Source: Calothrix sp. 336/3
Lineage (GTDB): Bacteria > Cyanobacteriota > Cyanobacteriia > Cyanobacteriales > Nostocaceae
NCBI RefSeq assembly: GCF_000734895.2
Contig: NZ_CP011383.1
Coordinates: 1-64,000 of the forward strand
Direction of reading: 5' to 3'
Length of the DNA stretch: 64,000 nt
Each line of letters starts with the position of its first letter. Position 1 is the first letter of the stretch. Made by a program: the position numbers and the translations under genes. The notes under the pieces are model-generated. The model did not search any database. It was given only the letters and a program-made list of their open reading frames with translations, and was not told where the DNA came from. This document shows, piece after piece, positions 43,658-53,932 of the stretch.

Positions 43658-44127
43658 TATAATGAAGAGAGAAACAGACAATAAAGCTTTCAGCCATTCT
43701 TTCCCAACTACCCCAACTTCCCTTTTCGGCAAAGATGATTTCTCACCCTCATCCCCCTGTAAAAGTAGCGTCAAAGCGAGAGCGGGAATATTTGCGTCCA
43801 AAGGAAGTTGAGGCGATGATCAAAGGGGCGCATTCATTCGGAAGGCATGGAGTTCGAGATGCAGCGATTATTTTACTCATGTTTCGGCATGGGTTTCGCA
43901 CGGCAGAGTTAGTTTCTCTGAAATGGTCACAAATTGATTTGAACGACGGCTATATCGAGATAAGAAGAGTAAAACATGGGCATGATAGCACTCATCCCCT
44001 ACGCGCCCCTGAATTGAGGGCATTACGTCAAATTAAACGAGATTATCCTGAAACCCAGTATGTGTTTGTCTCCGAGCGCAAAGCTCCCCTGTCCACCCGA
44101 ACTATCCGTCACATTATAGCCAGAGCC

Positions 44128-45564
44128 GATTAGTAACAAGTTAAGGAAAAGCAGGAATTGTCAAGGGTAAAGGAAAAGGCGATAAGTCAAGGGTTTGAGG
44201 CTCTTTTCGTATTGTCTTAACAACATCAAGGTTTTTGTTCTCTGGAGCAGCAAAAAATAAAACTGGATCGGTTGCTCGACCCTTGTTATAAGCATGATTA
44301 AAATGGTAAAGCCCACGAAAAATCATCTCTAAAGAAATGCGTTCAAACGGGAGGGCTATTTCATCAGCAACAGCATCTGCAAGGTCGATTAAAACTGCAT
44401 AAAATAACCAAGTTGCCCAAACTTGAAGCTTGACACCATTGACAGAACCTGTCCAGAGATAACTTAACCCCAGCAAGCGTTTGGCAGTATTAAATGCCTC
44501 TTCGATTCTCCATCGTTTCGCATAAAGATCGGCAACGACATAAGGTGGAAGAATTTGAGGATCTAAAACTGAAGTAACATAGGCATACCAAGTCTTGCCT
44601 TGCTTGACTTCAATGAGACGTAAACGTAATATTTTTTGGTGTTTATCCTCTGTGTTGAAGGAAATTATCCGGTCTCGAAGTGTGTAGTCGTAGCTGAAAA
44701 TTCGCTCAACATCAAATACTGCATTTGATTTGATGCGAGTAATAAAATCAACCTGTTTGGCAATCAAGCGCAAGAAAAAACCAAAATCATAAAAGCCACG
44801 GTCGAGAACTAGCAAGGTTTTAGCACTAGCAATATTAATTAAACATCGAGAAAATTAGTATCATGTGCTAAGGGATTAGTATGAAACCAAACTTGTACGG
44901 GTAATCGTGTTAACAAATCAATCACTGTACATATTTTGCCGGCTAACTTACTTGTGGAACATCTTTTAAACTATCATTTACGAAATAAAGCTTCGAGTGT
45001 TGACCCCGTCCGCAATCCATATATTCACAAAATGCTTCTTGGCATATTTGACTGCTGCTGGTAGGGTTCGTTTTTCGCGAAGAAGCCAACGCGATTTCAA
45101 CAATGGTAACAAATCGTGAAACACTCGTTCAAATAGTTCTGCTGGAAAACTGAGAAACCTCTGTGACAACCCCTGCTGTGATACTTTAACAGCTTTACCC
45201 CATAACAATTCCTCCTGCTCCAACATTCGAGTTAGTTCATGTACTGATGCTACTTGCCGCCAAATCACAGTTAACATCGCTGCAACCATTAATGACAGAT
45301 TAAGTATACGGTCGCGTAATCCAAGGCTTCGATAATAGGCACTTTGAGCGTATATTGCTGGACTCAGCAAATTTTTTAAGTGTTCGCTTATTGCTTCATT
45401 ATCCGCAAGTGGGGTGTTTCGACGACGAACATGGTCAGGGTTTCTCGGTTTTTTGGTTGGCATGATTTTGAACCAAAAGATGCACTATTACTAGTTTCTC
45501 AGCTTTTTGAGTCCCTCTATACTGCTCTTGACAAAACCTCAAAAACCTTAACTTGTCACGAATC
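44128..45564 (-). mobile_element. IS4-family insertion sequence, copy 3 (1437 bp, damaged)
   Basis: It has the same ends as copies 1 and 2 and the 9-bp duplication GCCAGAGCC (44119-44127 and 45565-45573). It differs by small indels (one +1, one -2, two -1) between about 44838 and 45005. These account for the three-base shorter length. Confidence 0.95.
44141..45463 (-). pseudogene. IS4-family transposase, frameshifted (copy 3)
   Basis: The N-terminal frame (45463 to 44978) stops after IWIADGVNTR, and the C-terminal frame (44815 to 44141) restarts at MLVLDRGFYDFGF. The four small indels between them break the catalytic domain. Outside this zone the sequence matches the intact copies, so this copy could move only with transposase supplied by copies 1 or 2. 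Confidence 0.93.
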
Positions 45565-45821
45565 GCCAGAGCCGGAGAATTAGCCGGACTTAATGAATCT
45601 GTTCATCCCCATCAACTGCGTCATGCTTGTGGCTATTATCTTGCTTCACAAGGACATGATACTAGGGCGATTCAGGACTACTTAGGACATAAGAACATTC
45701 ACCATACAGTCCGCTACACGCAAATGTCCCCCCAAAGATTTGAATCTTTTTGGACAGATTGAGTTGAGGGAGCGATAACAATGCTCCTGTAAACTGAAAA
45801 TAACCATCTTTTCTCTCACTC

Positions 45822-48800
45822 GTGGCATCAATTGAACGCACAGCTTATCCCAGATTCAAACGGTACTATACCGCCAATGAACTCGATAAAATTTACACTC
45901 CCACTAGGATAGAGATAGCATTTGCCTTAAAAGTTACGACTGGGGAAGAGAACTATTTTAATCTGCTAGTTTTACTCAAAGTATTTCAGAGATTAGGCTA
46001 TTTCCCCAAAATAGCGGACATCCCTCTCACTATTATCAACCATATTCGGACGGCATTGGATCTTCGAGAAGATAAGAGTTTTAGCTATCAATATCCACCA
46101 ACTTTATCCCGTCACAAAAAAGTGATTCGCTCTTATCTCCAGGTGATTCCTTTTAATCAAAAAGGCAAGGCTCTAATCACAGCAGTTATCACTGAATCGG
46201 CATTAAGGATGGATAATCCAGCCGATTTAATCAATGTAGCCATTGAGGAGGTTGTCAAAGAACGCTATGAACTACCTGGTTTTAATACCTTAGACCGTTT
46301 AGTTAATCATCTCAGAAAAGAAGTAAACCAAAAAATTTCAAGGGGCGACAATCGCCTCTAAACCCCGCCAGATAAAGGTTTAGGAGGCACATAACCCTTG
46401 ATCCCAGGTAATTAGTCAACTTAAACCTGAATATATCCAGCGATTAAAAGATTTATTAGATAATTACGCAGCAGTTGAACGCAGTCCTTATAATGACCTA
46501 AAAAAACTTCCTCAAAAATCAAGTCGAAATCATCTTAATGATTTAATTGCCCATTTAACTTGGTTAGAAACACTGGGAGAAATCGCTCCTTATCTTCAAG
46601 GACTAACTAGGGCGAAAATTAAACATTTTACCTCGGAAGCTAAAGCTCTTACTGCTTCCGAGATGAAGAATATTACTCTGAATAAGCAATTAACATTACT
46701 TCTTTGTCTCATCTATTCCGCTCAAGTACAGACTCGTGATTACCTAGTAGAAATGTTCCTCAAACAGATGAAAAAAATCCATAATCTAGCTATTGAGGAA
46801 TTAGACTCTATCAGAAAAAGACAGCAGATAACCACAGAAAAACTAGTATCTGTCCTCACCGATGTTCTAGTAGTTTTCAATGAAGATGCCCCCGATTCAA
46901 AACCATTAGAGCAATTGCAAAATATCTTCAATAAAACGGGAGGAGTTGAACAACTATTAACTGAGTGTGAAGAAATTAATGCTTATCAAGGCAATAATTA
47001 CTTTCCTTTATTATGGCGATTTTATAAAAGTCATCGTAGTGCTTTCTTTCGGGTATTTAAATTTCTCAAGATAGAATCTACCAGTAGTGACGATAAATTG
47101 GTTAAAGCCGTGGAAATTTTACTTTCTAATTCTCATCGAAGGGGGGAGTGGATAGGAACGGAAGTTGACTTATCTTTTATTTCACAGCAATGGCAAAAGC
47201 TAGTGCTAGTTCAGTCTAAAGATGTCACCAAAGTGATGCGTCGCCATTTCGAGATTTGTATTTTTTCTTATGTAGCTGCTGAACTAAAGTCAGGGGATAT
47301 TTGCGTCTTTAACAGTGAGGCTTATGCTGACTATCGAGAACAGTTACTTTCTTGGAAGGACTGTCAGCCATTAGTTGAAGCATACTGTCAACAATTAGGC
47401 TTTCCTACTCAGGCTGAAGATTTTGTCGAGAATCTAAAAAATTCATTAACCCAAACAGCATCGGAAATTGATCAAGGCTATCCCAACAATACATCTGTTG
47501 TTATTAGCGACCAAGGAGAACCTGTTTTAAAACGTCCATTAGCTAATCGTGAGAGTGCTTCTCTCAAAAACTTAGAGGCTGTAATTTCTGAAAGAATGCC
47601 AGAGCGTAACTTAATTGATATTCTCACAGATGTGGACTATTGGACAAATTTTACCCGACATTTTGGTCCAGTGAGTGGTTCTGATTCAAAATTAGAACGG
47701 TCTACAGAACGCTATTTGTTAACTACTTTTACTTATGGATGCAATTTAGGAGCGGCGCAAGCGGCGCGTCACATGAGAGGCGTTGTTACGTCAAGAATGC
47801 TCACTTTTGTTAACCAGAGACATATCAGTTTAAAAGGACTTAATGCTGCCCTAGTAGATATTATCAACCGTTACAATGTGATGCCTTTAACTAAGTTCTG
47901 GGGAGACGGCACGACAGCTGCTGCTGATGGAACTAAATATGACTTATACGAGCAAAATTTACTTTCGGAATATCATATTCGCTATGGTGGTTATGGTGGA
48001 ATTGCTTATCATCATGTTGCTGATAGTTATATAGCCCTATTTAGCCATTTTATTCCTTGTGGAACTTGGGAGGCTGTATATATTATTGAAGGACTTCTCA
48101 AGAACAAATCGGACATTCAACCGTCGATTATTCATGCTGATACTCAAGGACAGTCTACTCCTGTCTTTGCTTTATCTTATTTGTTAGGTATTCAACTTAT
48201 GCCTCGCATTAGAAATTGGCAAGATTTGGTTTTCTATCGTCCTGATAAGGAGACAGTTTATCAGCATATTGATTCTCTATTTAAAGGGGTAATTAATTGG
48301 GAACTTATCAAAACTCATTGGTCAGATTTATTGCGAGTGGTTCTTTCTATTAAATCAGGCAAAATTTCTTCAGATATGTTGTTACGAAAGTTAGGAAACT
48401 ATAGTCGGAAGAATAAACTTTATCAAGCGTTTCGAGAGTTAGGCAGAGTTATTAGGACTGTTTTTTTATTACAGTTCATCTCTGACCAAAAGTTACGTCA
48501 ACAAATTACAGCAATGACTAATAAAGTAGAAGCTTATAATGGCTTTTCTAAATGGTTTTGTTTTGGAGGAGAAGGGGTGATTGCTAGTAATGACCCTGAA
48601 CAGCAAGAGAAGACGATTAAGTACGGTGATTTAGTAGCTAATGCTGTTATTTTCCATAATGTGGTTGATTTAACTGAGGTTTTGCTTCAGCTTAGAAAAG
48701 AAGGTTTTTTCTGGGAGCGAGAAGATTTAGCGGCTTTGAGTCCTTATTTAACCAGTCACATCAAGCGTTTTGGTGATTATCTGATTGATCTCGATGCGAT

Positions 48801-48840
48801 TCCACCAGCACTAGAGGAAAAGTTAAATTTAGGCTTTTGA
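45822..48840 (+). pseudogene. tnpA: Tn3-family transposase tnpA, disrupted
   Basis: The N-terminal part (GTG start at 45822, to 46361) is the DUF4158 domain (RTAYPRFKRYYTANELDKIY). After about 60 bases of unrelated-looking sequence the frame resumes at about 46399 (VISQLKPEYIQRLKDLLDNY) and continues to 48840. The catalytic part has KFWGDGTTAAADGTKYD, ADTQGQSTPVFALSYLLG and VEAYNGFSKW, the Tn3-type DDE region. The total of about 1000 residues is normal for TnpA. The break after residue 179 should inactivate it. Confidence 0.9.
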
Positions 48841-48937
48841 GTAAATTTGTTGCAAAACTTTACGTCGTGATAAATTTTGCGCGTATCTTGTCTTTACCCC
48901 CAAGAATGTCGATAATCATCTGATTAATACAAATACT

Positions 48938-48986
48938 ATAAACGGTAAAAACTGTTTGTATAGTTTAAAGGATTTATACCGTTAAC
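48938..48986. repeat. Iteron-like motifs upstream of the third parA
   Basis: CTGTTTGTA (48952-48960) runs into TATAGTTT (48959-48966), and ACCGTT follows just before the ATG. TATAGTTT recurs at 49689-49696 and 49974-49981, and CTGTTTGTA at 49700-49708. The clusters bracket the parA gene and could be its centromere or operator. Confidence 0.6.
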
Positions 48987-48989
48987 GCC

Positions 48990-49679
48990 ATGACAGCTAA
49001 GATTATTGCAATCGTGAACCAAAAAGGTGGTTCTGGGAAGACAACGACGACGATGCAGCTTGCTGGTGCGATCGCACGACGTGGTAACAAAGTGCTTGTT
49101 GTTGATGCCGATCCGCAAGGAACAGCCACCCGTTGGGCTGCATCTGCTGATGACGAAATTCCTTTTCCTGCTTCCGTTGTTGGGTTGAGTGCAGCTAACG
49201 CAAAAGTTCATAGAGAAGTCAAAAAGTTTGTTGATGATTATGACTTCATTCTTATCGATTGTCCTCCTGCGGCAGATTCTCCTGTGCCTCAATCCGCCCT
49301 GCTAATTTCAGATGTTGCTTTAGTACCAATTATTCCCTCGCCGCTTGATATGTGGGCGGCTGTTGGTATTAAGCAGGTGATCCAAAACGTTGCTGATTTT
49401 AATGACACGTTGCAATCTAGGCTTGTGCTAAACCAGTGCCAACCTAAAACAACTTTGGCGCAGGAATGTTTACAAGTGCTACCAGAGTTTGAAATTCCCC
49501 TTGCTAAAACACAAATTCAGCATCGGCAGGTTTATCGACAGTCTGCTGTTTTCGGTCAGACGGTTCATAATTTGGGCAACAAGGCGACAGCTGCGATATC
49601 GGAAGTTGAAAATTTGGCGGATGAGGTGCTGGAAATTTTAGGAATTGCGACGAAGAAGAAAAAAAAGAAAAATAGTTAA
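48990..49679 (+). CDS. parA: ParA-family ATPase (third partition system)
   Basis: A 229-residue protein with deviant Walker A NQKGGSGKTTTTMQLAG (about residues 9-25), VLVVDADPQGTATRW and FILIDCPPAADSP. The lysine-rich tail TKKKKKKNS probably aids non-specific DNA binding. No ParB-type gene follows; motif clusters lie on both sides instead. It lies directly outside the right end of the Tn3 element and begins a region of different gene content (conjugation-like). Confidence 0.92.
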   Translation: MTAKIIAIVNQKGGSGKTTTTMQLAGAIARRGNKVLVVDADPQGTATRWAASADDEIPFPASVVGLSAANAKVHREVKKFVDDYDFILIDCPPAADSPVPQSALLISDVALVPIIPSPLDMWAAVGIKQVIQNVADFNDTLQSRLVLNQCQPKTTLAQECLQVLPEFEIPLAKTQIQHRQVYRQSAVFGQTVHNLGNKATAAISEVENLADEVLEILGIATKKKKKKNS

Positions 49680-50225
49680 AACCATTTATATAGTTTATTC
49701 TGTTTGTACCGTTTTAATTATTTTCAAGTATAGGGCACCTCATATTTATTCAGCAAAATGCTGTTACCCCGCACATGATGTGTGTCCTGTCTGATTGATT
49801 TTCCATGGGACGGTTTTAAACCTTCGCCTTTGGCGGAACAGTTTCAGCGACTCCCTTGAGCCTGCTAAAGCATGAGTTATGAGGATTACAGCAAAGTCAG
49901 GAATGACGATTTTGGAGTTATTTAGAGGTTCCCTATAGATATTTTGCGTTGAAAAAACTATCAAAACAGTATATATAGTTTTAACAGTATGTTGAGATTA
50001 TTTTTTCTTAAAACCAGCTTCTGTGCCACGAATTCGTATCTTTCGCCCCTTGTGGTTTAGGGGTGCGGAGAGAATCCCCGCGTTGTCTGGGAAGTCCAAA
50101 ATACGTGATTAGCAGGCATCGGTTCAGGTGATACCCCGCGCCTGTAACCATCTTGAAAATAGGTGACTGGCACACGCGATGCGTGGGAAATAGGTGATTC
50201 CCACGCACGGATCGTTTGTGAAGGG
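49680..50225. other. Intergenic between parA and the coupling-protein gene
   Basis: Two clusters of TATAGTTT-type motifs lie near 49685-49725 and 49955-49990. The interval 50030-50220 is GC-richer. A minus-strand frame at 50008-50343 overlaps the coupling-protein gene and has no family, so I leave it out. No gene is supported. Confidence 0.5.
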
Positions 50226-52403
50226 TTAGTCCCCACTTAGCCAGGAGGGGTAATCGGGCATAGCGGGTGGTGGAGGCGGCATGGGCATGGTGTTCTCGGT
50301 ATTGAGCTTGTGCATAACCTCGGCAATGCCTAACCGTTCCCAATCATCTTCCCTCCAAGGTTCCAGGCGTTGCCAGTCGGGTGGGGCAGGGTGAATATCC
50401 ACGGTCGCGGCTGGTTGCAGCAGCGGATGGAGTTTGTCCCACGGGATGTAGTCCTTGTAATTGATGCTTGTTTGATAAAATCCGGTTAGCCCTTGGTTGG
50501 TTGGCGGATGCACCGGAGGGATGTTGATAAACTCGCTCGCCATGACCACGGGGGTTTGTTGGATGCTTTGACTGCCGCCCGTGCGATCGCTCCAGGTAAT
50601 TAAACCCCCAACACCACGGCTAAACGAACTGGTCGCTTGCTGACGCTTCACTTCGGCATCTCCCATTTGGGCACAAGCCCATTGTGCGCTGGGGGCATCC
50701 GACATTTTTAAAAATGCTTTGTGACGAATTTGTCCCAAGATGCTGTCCGAGACCTCTTTGCCATAACGGTTGTACATCCCTTGGATGCTCTGGAAAGCCG
50801 CAATCAGACAAATCCCCTTGCTGCGCCCCTTGGTAGCAATTTCTTGTAAGGCTTCTACGTGGATACTCTGAAGTTCGTCGAGAAACAGGAAGGTGCGCGG
50901 TTCAGGGTAGTCTGTCTCTTTGAGTAGTGATTGGCTCATTCTGGTCAGAATCAGACGATTCAAGGCATTCATGGCTGGTCTAGCTTCTTCATCCTCGCCT
51001 AAGAGCCATATTTGCCCGCCATTCAGCCATTCACGAACGCTGGCACTGCGCGGTGCGTGTTCCCACAGCGCCGCAATGGGCAGGTAGCGATATATCTCCG
51101 CACAGACGCTGGCTAAAATGTTTGCAGATGTTTTTTCGCTGCCCAACGAATTTAGGTAGAACGCCGTTTGCGGATCGCTCGTCAGTAGTGCGCTCAATAT
51201 CTTCTCGCTACCGAAGGCACGGACAATATCCGCCAGCCGCCATTGTCCTGGAGCATTGATGATAAACAGCAAGGTTACTCCGGTGAGGATATTGATAGCG
51301 GCATCTCGGAAAAACCTATCTCCCCGTTCCGCGCTTTTCGGTTCGGGAATCAGGATATCGGCGAACGCTTGGGCGTGGGTTGGGGTGACAAAATCTTTTG
51401 CCATGTCATAGCGGCAAGCGCCGTGCTGGAAGGCATTAAAATTCAGCACTTCTCCTTGTATTCCGTCAATGCCGAGGATTTCTCCCTGGGCGTTATGTTT
51501 CGGGTCAAACACCACGGCACGGAAGATACTGTCCGGGGTGATGAGCGGCAGACAGGCTTGCATAATGAGCTTGAGCGTGATGGACTTTCCTGAACCGGAG
51601 GAACCACACGCTACTAAGTGTGTGGTAAGTTCTTGCACGGGAATATCCACGTTACCGAGGAGAAAAGTTTGTTCTGAGGCGCGGGCATCTGCTCCCAGAC
51701 GTTTGCGGTACGCATAACGGGCTTTTTTGCTGGGGGTGAGCTTACTACCCCGGATGTGGATATCATTCTCGGCAGTGGATTGCAGCCAACGATTGAAAAA
51801 CTCATTGGGCACGGTCAGGGCGAATAAGAACCCAAGACCAGGGCTAATCAGGTAGATGATCGTCAGCAGGATAAACCCACTGAGCAGCAATCCCCAGTAA
51901 TGGGGCTGTTTGGCTTTGTGATGGCGAAACACCAGCACCAGCGTTTGCCATGCGGTTAGTCCATACCATCCGCCCAGATAAAACGGATGGGTGGAATAGA
52001 GAGCTTTGCAAAAATGTACCAACCACTGCCCATCAGCGGAAGCGGTTTGCATATGGGCAGGGGTTTGCGCGTTCATCCCTAAAATTACCAGCCATACGAC
52101 AAACAAACCAATGGTGCGTCCCTTTGCTACGGGCTTCCATGCAAAGTAGAAGCACGCTACCACCAACACACCGCCGCAGAAATACAGCAGCAGGCCACTT
52201 TGATCCAGAAAACGGAAAAAACTGTGGGCGGACACCAGGTTCATCCAGAGCAGGGCAAACAGCCCCCACACACCTATCACCGCCCACGATACTAAAACAT
52301 TTGTCCAAAAATTTTCAAAACGATGTTCCCATTCGGAAATAGGGTCTATCCATCGTTCCAGTAACTCTTCAAACAGCCGCTCCAGGCTGGAAAAAAATTT
52401 CAT
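50226..52403 (-). CDS. Type IV coupling protein (VirD4/TraD/TraG family)
   Basis: A protein of 725 residues from the ATG at 52403, chosen because AAGGGGA precedes it. The N-terminal 220 residues hold about six hydrophobic segments (for example VLVSWAVIGVWGLFALLWM). The ATPase domain has Walker A ACGSSGSGKSITLKLIM with Lys273 and Walker B RTFLFLDELQSIHVEAL at about 505, then ATKGRSKGICLIAAFQSIQG. Such proteins bring DNA-relaxase complexes to a conjugative secretion channel. No relaxase or channel genes are visible in the window, though they could lie beyond 64000. Confidence 0.9.
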   Translation of the reverse strand: MKFFSSLERLFEELLERWIDPISEWEHRFENFWTNVLVSWAVIGVWGLFALLWMNLVSAHSFFRFLDQSGLLLYFCGGVLVVACFYFAWKPVAKGRTIGLFVVWLVILGMNAQTPAHMQTASADGQWLVHFCKALYSTHPFYLGGWYGLTAWQTLVLVFRHHKAKQPHYWGLLLSGFILLTIIYLISPGLGFLFALTVPNEFFNRWLQSTAENDIHIRGSKLTPSKKARYAYRKRLGADARASEQTFLLGNVDIPVQELTTHLVACGSSGSGKSITLKLIMQACLPLITPDSIFRAVVFDPKHNAQGEILGIDGIQGEVLNFNAFQHGACRYDMAKDFVTPTHAQAFADILIPEPKSAERGDRFFRDAAINILTGVTLLFIINAPGQWRLADIVRAFGSEKILSALLTSDPQTAFYLNSLGSEKTSANILASVCAEIYRYLPIAALWEHAPRSASVREWLNGGQIWLLGEDEEARPAMNALNRLILTRMSQSLLKETDYPEPRTFLFLDELQSIHVEALQEIATKGRSKGICLIAAFQSIQGMYNRYGKEVSDSILGQIRHKAFLKMSDAPSAQWACAQMGDAEVKRQQATSSFSRGVGGLITWSDRTGGSQSIQQTPVVMASEFINIPPVHPPTNQGLTGFYQTSINYKDYIPWDKLHPLLQPAATVDIHPAPPDWQRLEPWREDDWERLGIAEVMHKLNTENTMPMPPPPPAMPDYPSWLSGD

Positions 52404-52605
52404 GATTCCCCTTAAACAACAACCAGTTGTAGCGAGCAGAGGAGAAAAGGCGAAAACGGTATTGCCTACCTGGCAATGTGTATCGATGTCCGGCATACAA
52501 TCGACACTATCTAATATCTCGCCTGCTCTATGACCATTGTAGAATTGGTATAAAAGAGCCTTGCTCTTTTTATTGGTTGTCGTTTACAAAAATTTATCCC
52601 CCATC

Positions 52606-53313
52606 ATGGATGCCGTGATTGTTTACAATCCCAAGGGTGGTGTTGGAAAATCGATGGTGTGCAGTACTGTGTACCAGTATCTGCTTGACCATAATACGCC
52701 CTTTATTGCTTTTGATACGGATCGCAATAACCCGGACTGCTATCGTCGCTATAAAGACCTTTTACCCGTAAAGTTGGCTATTTTCAGTGAAGCCAATAAA
52801 TACGAGGATGCAGCGAATTCTCTCTTTAATGAGGCTATGAATAACCTTGTGGTGGTAAATATGCCCGCCCAGGTACACCAGCCTTTTAAAGACTGGTTGG
52901 AGAAAAACGAAATTTTAGAGATTGCGCCGGAGGTAGGGGTACGTTTCCATTTGTGGTTCGTCACTGATTCCGGTTTCGATAGTTTAAACCTGCTGCAAAA
53001 AACTCTGGAACTGTACCAGGACAAGATGCGCTACACCATCGTTCGCAATTTTGGACGTTCCGAAGAATTTGATGCTTTCGAGCAGCATGAAGCCATTCAA
53101 AAACTGCTCAAAACTCTGCAAGCCACCGTGATTGATTTTCCGGTGTTGAATGGGTCAATGGTGCGTCACCGCTTGGATAGCGAATCTCTCAGCTATGGCG
53201 TAGCCCTCGCTCGTGAAGACTTCGGCATCATTGAGAAGCAGCGCATCCGCAAGTTTTTGCGGGAATCTTATGCCGCCTTCGCAAAAACGGAGGTGTTCGC
53301 CCATGTCAACTAG
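52606..53313 (+). CDS. ParA/MobD-like ATPase of a mobilisation module
   Basis: A 235-residue ATPase with deviant Walker A YNPKGGVGKSMVCSTVY (about residues 7-23) and FIAFDTDRNNPDCYRRY in the A' position. The rest (LVVVNMPAQVHQPF, then RYTIVRNFGRSEEFDAF) fits TraL/MobD-like proteins more than true ParA. It is divergent from the coupling-protein gene and overlaps the next gene by 11 bases. It may position the transfer machinery or act in plasmid maintenance. Confidence 0.8.
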   Translation: MDAVIVYNPKGGVGKSMVCSTVYQYLLDHNTPFIAFDTDRNNPDCYRRYKDLLPVKLAIFSEANKYEDAANSLFNEAMNNLVVVNMPAQVHQPFKDWLEKNEILEIAPEVGVRFHLWFVTDSGFDSLNLLQKTLELYQDKMRYTIVRNFGRSEEFDAFEQHEAIQKLLKTLQATVIDFPVLNGSMVRHRLDSESLSYGVALAREDFGIIEKQRIRKFLRESYAAFAKTEVFAHVN

Positions 53314-53932
53314 CCGCACCAGTCAAGACTTACTCGACCGGGTGCTGGTAGGGCGGGATGATACTACCAAAGCCCGTGTTCTCGATTTGGTACTGCGCCT
53401 GGGTATCAGCCCTCAGGATGAACTGTTCATCATTATGATTGCCCTAAACCATCTGCAACTCCTCATTGAGGATGCTCCCCAGGACTGGCAGACGTTGTTT
53501 GTAGATTTTCAACAGGAGCTTGAGGAATGGAGTCAGATCAATCTGGATACGCTGGACGCAATTATTCGCAAGTCCGAGCAGGAGATGCTGCTGGCGCAAA
53601 CCGCGCAGCAGCTCGTGAGCGCCTTGACCACCTCAACGGCGTGTTGGACAGAACTCAGCACCTTGTTGAGCAAATCACCCCTGCTGTCCAGAGTCTCGAA
53701 TCAAACCTCACAGCTACAAGAACTCTCGGCCCAATTACAGAGCATACAAACCACCCAGAAGCAGCAGGGCGAGCGGCTGAACAAGCTCCTCGCCACGACC
53801 ACGAAATCGACCGTTAACCGATTGCATCTGCCGCCGTGGCTGATCATCTTATTGACGCTACTCACCCTGAGCAGCATCTTGAATTACCTACTGTTACAAG
53901 CCATCAACGGTGCGATCGCCAAAGGAGGGTAG
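53303..53932 (+). CDS. Coiled-coil protein with C-terminal membrane anchor, 209 aa
   Basis: It starts at ATG 53303 after GGAGG and overlaps the end of the ParA-like gene by 11 bases. Residues 1-100 are helical, 115-170 form a Gln/Ser-rich coiled coil (LQELSAQLQSIQTTQKQQGE), and a hydrophobic segment LPPWLIILLTLLTLSSILNY at about 178-197 ends the protein. Its overlap with the ATPase gene suggests a complex in which this protein tethers the ATPase to the membrane. The family is not known to me; MobE-like partners have a similar position. Confidence 0.7.
   Translation: MSTSRTSQDLLDRVLVGRDDTTKARVLDLVLRLGISPQDELFIIMIALNHLQLLIEDAPQDWQTLFVDFQQELEEWSQINLDTLDAIIRKSEQEMLLAQTAQQLVSALTTSTACWTELSTLLSKSPLLSRVSNQTSQLQELSAQLQSIQTTQKQQGERLNKLLATTTKSTVNRLHLPPWLIILLTLLTLSSILNYLLLQAINGAIAKGG

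Larger units (their letters stand above)
43735..45762 (+). pseudogene. Tn3-associated tyrosine recombinase split by IS4-family copy 3
   Basis: The first part has the Arg box HGFRTAELVSLKWSQIDL. The second has HPHQLRHACGYYLASQG (HxxR), LGHKNIHHTVRYTQ (His and nucleophile Tyr). The IS is inserted in the opposite direction with 9-bp duplication GCCAGAGCC. Removing it and one duplicate gives an exact frame of 193 codons plus stop (joined as IIARAGELAG). It would have resolved transposition cointegrates, as TnpI does in Tn4430. It is now inactive. Confidence 0.9.
43541..48900 (+). mobile_element. Tn3-family transposon with 45-bp inverted ends (decayed)
   Basis: The left end GGGGTAAAGACAAGATACGC continues to 43585 and is repeated inverted at 48856-48900 with one or two mismatches. 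Between them lie a tyrosine recombinase gene (split by IS4 copy 3), a 31-bp palindrome and a disrupted tnpA. The 5-bp flanks do not match each other (TTTTA left, CAAGA right), so an end was altered after insertion or this arose by recombination. Confidence 0.92.

Noticed and set aside
46340..46400. Group II intron inside tnpA
   Set aside because: The extra sequence is only about 60 bases, has no GTGCG start and no domain V-like hairpin with reverse transcriptase gene.
51053..52342. Plus-strand genes inside the coupling-protein region
   Set aside because: They lie wholly opposite a well-supported VirD4-type gene and have no recognisable motifs.
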